Positions 33,142 to 40,347 of a stretch of 64,000 nt of DNA are shown here, in pieces. Position numbers and translations under genes: made by a program. The stretch is from positions 1 to 64,000 of the forward strand of contig JBAVVD010000052.1 of assembly GCA_049697115.1 (NCBI GenBank), in the 5' to 3' direction. This DNA comes from JBAVVD01 sp049697115 (GTDB lineage Bacteria; Acidobacteriota; Aminicenantia; Aminicenantales; UBA4085). The notes under the pieces were generated by a model that did no database searches, had not been told where the DNA came from, and worked only from the letters and a program-made list of their open reading frames with translations. Within the stretch, counting starts at the first letter, position 1; the number at the start of each line of letters is the position of its first letter.

Positions 33142-34274
33142 CGGTTCTCCAGAAGCGTGCGATAAAATTCCAGTGTCTCTGCCGCCGTCTTTTTCCAACT
33201 GAAATCCTGGGCCCTCTTTTTCCCTCTTTCCTTGAGAGCCCGCCTCAGATTTTCATCCTCCAGAACGAGAAGGATCTGATCCGCTATATCCTCGGGCTCA
33301 TCCGGACGAAAATAAATGGCGGCGTCCCTGGCGACCTCAGGAAGGGCGGCGACTCCGGAAGCGACAACCGGCACCCCGCAGGCCATCGCCTCAAGAAGAG
33401 GAAGCCCGAATCCCTCACAATACGAAGGGAACGTAAAGACGGCAGCCAGATGATACAGACATTTGAGCTCCTTTTCAGGAAGATACCCGAGAATTTTCAC
33501 CCGGGACTCTAGCCCGCAAGCGGAAATCCTTTTTTTGAGGTTTTCATGGTCTCCGCCCTTTCTTCCGACGATCACTAATGCGGTATTCCGCTTTTTTTGG
33601 TGCAAAATCCTGAGGGCTTCCACCAGGTTCAGGAGATTCTTTCTCGGCTCCGTTGCTCCGACAAAGAGGACGAACTCCGGAGGAAGGCCGAATGTGCGCC
33701 TTGTCTCCTCCAGCTCATCCGGTGAAACAGCCTCATTGAAGACCGGGCTCAATCCCAGATAGGTCACCCTCATTTTTCTCTCATCAAGGCCGAATCTCTC
33801 CCTGACGGCATCTTGAGTGAAGCGTGAAATAGTGACGATCCCGTCCGCCCGCTCAAGGGCGCTCTTCGTCTTTTTTAAGAAACTCCTTCTGGCCTCCCGG
33901 TCGGCCTTTCCCGGAAAGTCAAGGAAGAACAAATCGCATACCGTGACCACTTTCTTGCCGGCCGTGGGAAGGATCAGGGGAGTGGGGGAATGGGTCAAAT
34001 CGAGTTTTGTTCTGAAAAAAAAATCCAGGCGGGGACAACCGCAATTGTGCCAGAAAAAATTAACCGCCCTGACGGGCCAGCGAAAATCACGGAACTGCAT
34101 CCGGCGAAACGGAGGCACTCGGGAGGGCTCAAACCTGTCTTTCCAGGATGAGGAGAAGAGGAAATATTCATTGTTCTGGTCCATCTCGGCCAGTTGAATG
34201 AGAAGATTCCTGAAGTAGATGCCTACGCCCGTTTCCTCTCTGAGAAAGGGACGAAGGTCAAAGCCGATCTTCAT
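33138..34274 (-). CDS. Glycosyltransferase family 4
   Basis: A 378-residue GT-B enzyme with KIGFDLRPFLREETGVGIYF at the start, FVLFVGATEPRKNLLNLVEA and EGFGLPLLEAMACGVPVVAS, the WbdA/RfaG-like mannosyltransferase pattern. The ATG at 34274 is preferred because the family pattern begins there; an alternative TTG lies 21 bases upstream. It is the first gene of the minus-strand polysaccharide block. Confidence 0.88.
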   Translation of the reverse strand: MKIGFDLRPFLREETGVGIYFRNLLIQLAEMDQNNEYFLFSSSWKDRFEPSRVPPFRRMQFRDFRWPVRAVNFFWHNCGCPRLDFFFRTKLDLTHSPTPLILPTAGKKVVTVCDLFFLDFPGKADREARRSFLKKTKSALERADGIVTISRFTQDAVRERFGLDERKMRVTYLGLSPVFNEAVSPDELEETRRTFGLPPEFVLFVGATEPRKNLLNLVEALRILHQKKRNTALVIVGRKGGDHENLKKRISACGLESRVKILGYLPEKELKCLYHLAAVFTFPSYCEGFGLPLLEAMACGVPVVASGVAALPEVARDAAIYFRPDEPEDIADQILLVLEDENLRRALKERGKKRAQDFSWKKTAAETLEFYRTLLENR

Positions 34275-34379
34275 TTTGAGTAAATGTATGCGCAACGCCT
34301 CGAAAAGTCAAACGCTTGCTTCTTCTATTCAGCAGTGATATAGTTCATGGCTGCATTCAATTCGAGAAGGAGTGAATTT

Positions 34380-35606
34380 ATGGTTTTTGAAAATATTTCT
34401 AAACGCATTGATACATTTCGTGATGGAATGGTTGACCTTCAAATCAAACTGGCCTCTGTTCCAGCCATTTCCCCCACCAGCGGAGGAGAAGGGGAAGTCA
34501 AAAAAGCCGAGGTCCTAGTGGACTTTTTGAAAAAGAATAATTTCCAGAATATTGATGTTATTAAGGCCCCTGACATCGATGCCCCTGCCGGATATCGGCC
34601 AAACATCCTTGCCTATTTCCGGGGAAAAAGCTCCGCTAAAACAGTCTGGATTATGACGCACATGGACGTGGTTCCGCCCGGAGAGCTTTCCCTCTGGAAA
34701 GGCGATCCCTTCCGGCCCTGGGTGGAGGAGGGGAAAATTTACGGCCGCGGAGTGGAGGACAATCAGCAGGCTATGGTCGCCTCGCTCTTTGCGGTCCGGG
34801 CTTTTCAGGCTGAAGGAATCAAGCCAAGTTATGACATCGGCCTGGCCATGGTCGCCGACGAAGAGACCGGAAGCGATAAAGGAATCGGCTACGTCCTTCA
34901 ACACGACAGGATCTTCCGCCCTCAGGATTTGATCATCGTACCGGATGCCGGAAATCCGGAAGGAACTCTCATCGAAGTGGCGGAAAAGAGCCTCCTCTGG
35001 CTGAAATTTAAAACCCTAGGAAAACAGGCGCACGGATCCATGCCGTCCAAAGGAATCAACAGTTTTAAAGCCGCCTCCTATCTCGTTACCGAACTGGACA
35101 GCCTCTACGGAATTTTTGCCTATAAAGACCCTCTTTTTGATCCGCCCATCTCGACGTTCGAGCCGACCAAAAAAGAGTCGAATGTGCCCAACATCAATAC
35201 CATTCCTGGCGATGATATTTTCTACATGGACAGCCGGATTCTCCCCCGGTACAAAGTCGAGGAAGTGGAAGCAAAAATCAGGGAAATCACGGCCAAAATC
35301 GAAAAAAAATTCAAAGTCAAGATCAACGTGGAAGAAAACCAGAAGGCGCCGGCCGCCCCTTCCACCTCGGCGGAAGCGCCGGTCGTAAAAGCCCTGGAAA
35401 AAGCCATCCATCAGGTCTACCAGAAAAAGGGGAAAGCCATGGGAATCGGCGGAGGAACCGTGGCCGCGCTTTTTCGACGGGCCGGATTTGAAGCCGCCTG
35501 CTGGTCACGGATTGATGAGATGGCCCATCAGCCCAATGAATACTGCGTCATCAACAATATGCTGGGCGATTCGAAAGTTTTCGCCCATATCTTCCTCCAG
35601 GAATAG
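34380..35606 (+). CDS. M20-family metallopeptidase
   Basis: A 408-residue zinc peptidase/deacylase. Metal ligands are visible in WIMTHMDVVPPGE (HMD), YGRGVEDNQQ, ADEETGSD (catalytic and ligand Glu) and VPDAGNPEG. A dimerisation domain sits at about 190-320. The start at ATG 34380 has GAAGGAG eight bases upstream. The substrate is probably dipeptides or N-acyl amino acids; the substrate class is not decided by sequence. Monocistronic or co-transcribed with cutA (9-base gap). Confidence 0.88.
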   Translation: MVFENISKRIDTFRDGMVDLQIKLASVPAISPTSGGEGEVKKAEVLVDFLKKNNFQNIDVIKAPDIDAPAGYRPNILAYFRGKSSAKTVWIMTHMDVVPPGELSLWKGDPFRPWVEEGKIYGRGVEDNQQAMVASLFAVRAFQAEGIKPSYDIGLAMVADEETGSDKGIGYVLQHDRIFRPQDLIIVPDAGNPEGTLIEVAEKSLLWLKFKTLGKQAHGSMPSKGINSFKAASYLVTELDSLYGIFAYKDPLFDPPISTFEPTKKESNVPNINTIPGDDIFYMDSRILPRYKVEEVEAKIREITAKIEKKFKVKINVEENQKAPAAPSTSAEAPVVKALEKAIHQVYQKKGKAMGIGGGTVAALFRRAGFEAACWSRIDEMAHQPNEYCVINNMLGDSKVFAHIFLQE

Positions 35607-35615
35607 TTGTCAAAA

Positions 35616-35936
35616 ATGTCGGGCTATTACCTCATCCTCTCCACTGTGCCCGATGAACAAAAAGGCCAGGAAATCGCGAGAGAACTGGTCAGAGAAAGGC
35701 TGGCGGCCTGCGTGACGGTTTCTCCGGCCTGCCGGTCTTTTTATTGGTGGGAAGAGAAATTGACAGAGGACACCGAATACATGCTCTATATCAAAACCAA
35801 AGCCAGCCTGTATGCGAAACTTGAAGCCAAACTCAAAGCGCTTCACCCGTATTCGGTTCCGGAGATTATCGCTCTTCCCATCGTCAAAGGGCACGAAAAA
35901 TACTTGAGCTGGCTTAACACAGAGGTTAAAGATTAG
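35616..35936 (+). CDS. cutA: CutA1 divalent-ion tolerance family protein
   Basis: A 106-residue trimeric CutA1 protein with the core ARELVRERLAACVTVSPACR, SFYWWEEKLTEDTEYMLYIK and HPYSVPEIIALPI, then a short end LSWLNTEV. The family is linked to copper tolerance in E. coli, but the mechanism is unclear. It begins nine bases after the M20 peptidase stop and overlaps tail to tail with the next gene on the other strand by four bases. Confidence 0.93.
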   Translation: MSGYYLILSTVPDEQKGQEIARELVRERLAACVTVSPACRSFYWWEEKLTEDTEYMLYIKTKASLYAKLEAKLKALHPYSVPEIIALPIVKGHEKYLSWLNTEVKD

Positions 35937-36877
35937 GAATAGTTGCGCTGGGCCTTCCGCGCAACGTTAATTGTATTCATGTGGACAGCCACGCTGTCTT
36001 CCACATCCGGGGCGTAGCCTCCGGCAAAAAGAACCACCACAGGAAGACCGAGTTGCCGCGCTCCCTCTATCACAATCCCGTCTCTCGCCTGGAGTCCGTC
36101 TTTGGTGAGAGTCAGCCCTCCCAGCTGGTCTTCCCCGAGCGGATCGGCACCGGCCAGGTAGAACACCAGGTCGGGGCGGAACTCCTGATACAGACGAGGA
36201 AAATAATTTTTCATCGCCGACAGATACGCCGCATCCCCATCTCCCGTCCAGAGCCCCACATCGACCGTGCTTGAGGGCTTTTCCGCCGGATAAATATCCA
36301 TCTGATGCAGCGAAAATGTGTACACGTATTTTTTTCGGGCAAAAATAAACGCGGTGCCGTTCCCCTGATGGAGGTCGCAATCGACCACCATTGCCCGTTG
36401 AATCCTCCCCTCCTTTTTCATTTTTTCCAGGGCTACGGCGACGTCATTCAGAACACAGAAACCTTCGCCGTGGTCGGGAAAGGCATGATGAAATCCTCCG
36501 CCGATGTGCACGGCCAGACCTTCTTTGAGGGCTGTTTCCGCGGCCAGGATCGTCCCTCCCACAAACAGCCAGGCAAAGCAAATCAGGCCGGGAGAATAGG
36601 GGAGCTCCAGAGCAAGAATTTCCGACGGCGTCAGGCTTCCGGTTTTAAGTTTCTTCAAGTATTTCGGCGAATGGACCAGAAGAAGGTCTTCGTCCCGCGC
36701 GGGATGGGGCTGCAGAAAGTCTTCTCTTTTGGCGCCCATGGCCAGCAGACGCTCATAGACAAGTCTGTATTTTTTTACGGGGAAAACATGCTTTCCGATG
36801 TCCACAATCCAATATTCTTCACTATACACAAACTTGAAAGGAAACTTCTTTCTCTGGAAATATTTGAAGAGATTCAT
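35933..36877 (-). CDS. Histone-deacetylase-fold amidohydrolase (AcuC/HDAC family)
   Basis: A 314-residue zinc enzyme of the arginase-deacetylase superfamily. Catalytic motifs are GGGFHHAFPDHGEGFCVLND (His-His pair) and VDCDLHQGNGTA (Asp/His zinc ligands), with LAGADPLGEDQLGGL supplying the third Asp. Bacterial members remove acetyl groups from polyamines, acetoin-related compounds or lysines. The preferred start is ATG 36877; a TTG 30 bases upstream is possible. No neighbour indicates the substrate. Confidence 0.88.
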   Translation of the reverse strand: MNLFKYFQRKKFPFKFVYSEEYWIVDIGKHVFPVKKYRLVYERLLAMGAKREDFLQPHPARDEDLLLVHSPKYLKKLKTGSLTPSEILALELPYSPGLICFAWLFVGGTILAAETALKEGLAVHIGGGFHHAFPDHGEGFCVLNDVAVALEKMKKEGRIQRAMVVDCDLHQGNGTAFIFARKKYVYTFSLHQMDIYPAEKPSSTVDVGLWTGDGDAAYLSAMKNYFPRLYQEFRPDLVFYLAGADPLGEDQLGGLTLTKDGLQARDGIVIEGARQLGLPVVVLFAGGYAPDVEDSVAVHMNTINVARKAQRNYS

Positions 36878-36940
36878 AGGAATGTCAGCGAATGTATTAC
36901 ATATCAAAAAAAAAGAACCTCGTAAAGAAAAAGAAAAATG

Positions 36941-36949
36941 TGCTATAAT
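36941..36949 (+). promoter_or_regulatory. Extended -10 promoter for the flavoprotein operon
   Basis: TGCTATAAT is a consensus extended -10 element. The -35 region is weak, as is usual with extended -10 promoters. The operon's first start lies 70 bases downstream after AAGGAGG. Confidence 0.45.
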
Positions 36950-37018
36950 TTTTGTCTTTATTCATGTCACCTCTTTTAATAATACGTTTCAATCTTCAGC
37001 CATAATAAGGAGGGTGAT

Positions 37019-39133
37019 TTGCGCGCCTATCGAATCGAACGGCATCCAATACTCACGGCAGAGCCCGCAGAAGCGGTCCCCTTTTACTGGAAAGGCCGCC
37101 GGCTGAGCGCAAGGAAAGGAGAAATCATTGCGTCCGCCCTTTTTGCCCACGGGGAGAAAATATTCGGCCATCATCCTAAAGATAATGCTCCCCAGGGCAT
37201 CTTTTGCGCCAACGGCCAGTGCTCCCAATGCCTGGTGCTGGTGAACGGCCTTCCGGTGAAGGCCTGTATGGAGCTGGTCTCTCCGGGGGTTCACATTGAA
37301 CCCGTCGACGGCCTTCCCGAACTCCCTCCATTTAAAAAAGCTGTGTCCGGGCGCCCGATTGAAGAGATCCACGTCCCTGTGTTGATCATCGGGGGAGGCC
37401 CGGCCGGTCTCACAGCCGCCATCGAGCTCGGCCGGCGCAATATTGAGACACTCCTTGTTGATGACAAACACCGACTCGGAGGAAAACTGGTTCTGCAGAC
37501 CCACCGATTCTTCGGCGCCTATCATACCGTCTACGCAGGAACCCGGGGAATCGACATCGCCACCCGACTGGAAAATGAAGTTCGGTCTTTTCCTTCTGTC
37601 CGCATCTGGCTTCAGAGCACGGCCCTGGCCGTTTTCAGCGACCAAAAAATCGGGATATTGGCCGAAGGCAAACGCTACGTTCTGGTCAAGCCCCGGGTGT
37701 TACTCACCGCCGCCGGAGCTCGTGAAAAGTCACTGGCTTTTCGGGGCAACACTCTCCCTGGAGTGTACGGCGCCGGCGCCTTCCAAACCCTTGTCAACCG
37801 CGATCTCGTTCGGTCGGCAGAAAAGCTTTTTATCGTCGGCGGCGGAAATGTCGGCCTCATTGCCGGATATCATGCGCTTCAGGCGGGAATCTCTGTGGCC
37901 GGACTGGTGGAGGCTCTTCCGGAATGCAGCGGCTATAGAGTCCATGAGGATAAATTGAAACGCTTCGGTGTTCCCATCTACACCTCTCACACGATCCTGA
38001 GCGCCAACGGCAGGGAATCCGTCGAGTCAGTGACGATTGCCAAAGTGAACGCCCGCTTTGATCCTGTTCCAGGGACAGAGCGGTCTTTTTCCTGCGACAC
38101 GGTGCTCATTGCCATCGGACTGGATCCTGTGGACGAGTTTACCCACAAGGCCGGAGATTTCGGAATGACGGCCTTTGCGGCCGGTGACGCCGAGGAAATC
38201 GCGGAGGCGTCGGCGGCGATCTTCTCCGGCAAAATCAAGGGGCTTGAGATCGCCCAGGCTCTGGGATCCGACGTCGGGGAAATATCTCCGGAATGGTATC
38301 AAACGGCGGAAATTCTAAAATCCAAGCCGGGTCGGACTTCAGTCGAAAAGTACCCTCAGGCCGCGAGCGGCGTCTTCCCCGTCCTTCACTGCGTCCAGGA
38401 AATCCCCTGCGATCCCTGCACGACCGCCTGCCCCCAGAATCTGATTCATATTGAATCCTCGGACATTCGCGACCTTCCCCACTTTAAAGTGGATCAGGGA
38501 AAAAAAGGGTGCACGGGATGTGAACGGTGTGTCGCTGTCTGCCCGGGACTGGCCATTACACTGGTGGATTTCCGCAAAGACCGGGAAAATCCGACGGTGA
38601 CCATTCCCTATGAATTTCTCAAAGAAAGTATCGAGACGGGCGACAGGGTCACCGTCCTGGATACAGAAGGGAATATTCTTGGGGAAGTGGAAGTCGTCAA
38701 TGTCAGGGTCGTCAAAGCCAACGACCGGACGATTCTAGTCAAAGTCAAGGCGCCCCGCGCCACCGCGAAAAAAATCGCCGGCATCCGTGTTCAGAACGAG
38801 ACCGTCACCAAGCCACTCGCGCGCTATGTGGAACGAACGGCTGATGACACAATCATCTGCCGTTGTGAGCGGGTCACAGCCGGAGAGATCCGCGCTCTGA
38901 TCCAGAAAGGCTCCAGGGATATCAGCGAGATCAAAGCGGTGACACGGGCCTGCATGGGAGCCTGCGGGGCCAAAACCTGCACGCCCCTGATCCACCGGCT
39001 GTTTCGCGAAGAAAATGTCCCGGAAAAGGAAATCATCGATCCGGCCAAAAGGCCATTGTTCATAGAAGTGCCGCTCGGTACCTTTGCCGGCATTGAGCCC
39101 GATAAGGAGGAACGCCGTGGCCGCCGCTCATAA
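37019..39133 (+). CDS. Multi-centre flavoprotein subunit (sarcosine/opine/proline dehydrogenase alpha-like)
   Basis: A 704-residue iron-sulfur flavoprotein. In order: an HcnA-like [2Fe-2S] domain with Cys63, 68, 71 and 83; an FAD-binding fold at about 120 (VLIIGGGPAGLTAAIELGRR) with a second dinucleotide fold at about 267 (LFIVGGGNVGLIAGYHAL); a ferredoxin-like 4Fe-4S domain (PCDPCTTACP and CTGCERCVAVCP) at about 460-515; and a BFD-like [2Fe-2S] end (CRCERV ... CMGACGAKTC). Several proteins that are usually separate (HcnA, HcnB, ferredoxin) are joined here. The start is TTG 37019 with AAGGAGG six bases upstream. It probably passes electrons from the catalytic flavoprotein encoded next. Confidence 0.85.
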   Translation: MRAYRIERHPILTAEPAEAVPFYWKGRRLSARKGEIIASALFAHGEKIFGHHPKDNAPQGIFCANGQCSQCLVLVNGLPVKACMELVSPGVHIEPVDGLPELPPFKKAVSGRPIEEIHVPVLIIGGGPAGLTAAIELGRRNIETLLVDDKHRLGGKLVLQTHRFFGAYHTVYAGTRGIDIATRLENEVRSFPSVRIWLQSTALAVFSDQKIGILAEGKRYVLVKPRVLLTAAGAREKSLAFRGNTLPGVYGAGAFQTLVNRDLVRSAEKLFIVGGGNVGLIAGYHALQAGISVAGLVEALPECSGYRVHEDKLKRFGVPIYTSHTILSANGRESVESVTIAKVNARFDPVPGTERSFSCDTVLIAIGLDPVDEFTHKAGDFGMTAFAAGDAEEIAEASAAIFSGKIKGLEIAQALGSDVGEISPEWYQTAEILKSKPGRTSVEKYPQAASGVFPVLHCVQEIPCDPCTTACPQNLIHIESSDIRDLPHFKVDQGKKGCTGCERCVAVCPGLAITLVDFRKDRENPTVTIPYEFLKESIETGDRVTVLDTEGNILGEVEVVNVRVVKANDRTILVKVKAPRATAKKIAGIRVQNETVTKPLARYVERTADDTIICRCERVTAGEIRALIQKGSRDISEIKAVTRACMGACGAKTCTPLIHRLFREENVPEKEIIDPAKRPLFIEVPLGTFAGIEPDKEERRGRRS

Positions 39134-40280
39134 ATCCTATGATGTGATTGTCATCGGCGCAGGAAGCGTCGGCGCACCCGCCGCCTTCTTCCTGTCGGAA
39201 GCGGGAATCCGGACACTCGTTATCGACCGGATGCCGAGCGCCGGCCAGGGATCGAACAAGAGCGCCATTGGCGGACTTCGGGCTACCCATTCCGATCCAT
39301 CCAAAATTCGCATCTGCCTGCGCAGCCTGGAAATTCTTTCCACCTGGCAGGAGCGCTTCGGTGACAACATCGAATGGCACAGAGGCGGCTATGTCTTTGC
39401 CGTCTATGGCGAACAGGAAGAAAAAGTTCTCAAAGAGCTTCTGGTCACACAGCAGTCCTTCGGCCTCAATATTGGCTGGCTGGACACAAAAGAAATACTC
39501 AAACTCATTCCTGATCTGAATCCAGAGGGGCTTATCGGCGGAACGTATTCCCCCGACGACGGCTATGCTTCGCCCCTGCTGGCTGTTCATGCCTTCTACA
39601 GACGCGCCCGGGAGCAGGGAGCCGAGTTTCGGTTCAACGAGAACATCACAGACCTTATTATCCAGGGCGGCCGTGTGTGCGGGGTTAAGACAGATCAAGG
39701 AGAATACGGCGCTGAGGTCGTCGTCAATGCCGCCGGCGCCTGGGCCGCCGATGTGGGCCAGTTGGCCGGCCTTGAAATTCCGGTAAAGCCGGACTCTCAT
39801 GAAGCGGCGGTCACCGAGCCGGTGGCTCGTTTTCTCAGTCCGATGATTGTGGACATTCGCCCGACGGCCGGATCGGCCAACTTTTACTTCTATCAGCATC
39901 CGACAGGTCAGATCATTTTTTGCATCACTCCCAGTCCGAGTCTCTGGGGCACGGATATCCGTGAGACCAGCGCGTTTCTTCCTCTGATTGCCCGGCGCAT
40001 GGTTGAGGTTATGCCAAAGCTTCGGTACATACGCGTCCGGCGGACATGGCGCGGCCTCTACCCGATGACTCCCGACGGATTCCCGATTGTGGGCTGGGTC
40101 AAAGAGGTCAATGGCCTGTTCCTGGCCGCCGGCATGTGCGGCCAGGGCTTCATGCTCGGCCCGGGGCTCGGGGAAATGCTGTGCCATATAGTCCAGAACA
40201 AACTGTCCGAAGAAGACGAGAGAATACTGGCCCCTCTTTCACCCGATCGCGACTTTGCCGGCCAAGAAAAGCTCAAATAA
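39117..40280 (+). CDS. FAD-dependent amine/amino-acid dehydrogenase (DAO family)
   Basis: A 387-residue D-amino-acid-oxidase-fold flavoprotein with YDVIVIGAGSVGAPAAFFLS at the N-terminus and the usual C-terminal GRGLYPMTPDGFPIVGW-like segment and LAAGMCGQGFMLGPGLGEML. The start is GTG 39117 with AAGGAGG upstream, 17 bases inside the preceding gene. It is the likely catalytic partner (sarcosine oxidase beta, HcnC or PDH beta-like) of the multi-centre subunit. Substrate could be sarcosine, proline or another secondary amine; it cannot be fixed from sequence. Confidence 0.85.
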   Translation: MAAAHKSYDVIVIGAGSVGAPAAFFLSEAGIRTLVIDRMPSAGQGSNKSAIGGLRATHSDPSKIRICLRSLEILSTWQERFGDNIEWHRGGYVFAVYGEQEEKVLKELLVTQQSFGLNIGWLDTKEILKLIPDLNPEGLIGGTYSPDDGYASPLLAVHAFYRRAREQGAEFRFNENITDLIIQGGRVCGVKTDQGEYGAEVVVNAAGAWAADVGQLAGLEIPVKPDSHEAAVTEPVARFLSPMIVDIRPTAGSANFYFYQHPTGQIIFCITPSPSLWGTDIRETSAFLPLIARRMVEVMPKLRYIRVRRTWRGLYPMTPDGFPIVGWVKEVNGLFLAAGMCGQGFMLGPGLGEMLCHIVQNKLSEEDERILAPLSPDRDFAGQEKLK

Positions 40281-40281
40281 T

Positions 40282-40338
40282 AAAATAGGGAATGCGCCTT
40301 TTTTCTTTTTGGAAAATGGGCGCTGTCCCTAATTTTAT
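40282..40338. repeat. GGGACAGC palindrome, copy D (imperfect)
   Basis: AAAATAGGGAATGCGCC (from 40282) and GGGCGCTGTCCCTAATTTTA (to about 40338) form an imperfect hairpin that fills the gap between the flavoprotein operon and the convergent ppdK gene. The left arm has GAATG where the other copies have GACAG. Confidence 0.7.
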
Positions 40339-40347
40339 ACGCGCTTT

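Noticed and set aside
36305..36925. A 206-codon plus-strand frame opposite the deacetylase-fold gene
   Set aside because: Antisense to the conserved His/Asp motifs of the HDAC-fold enzyme; no domain in the product.
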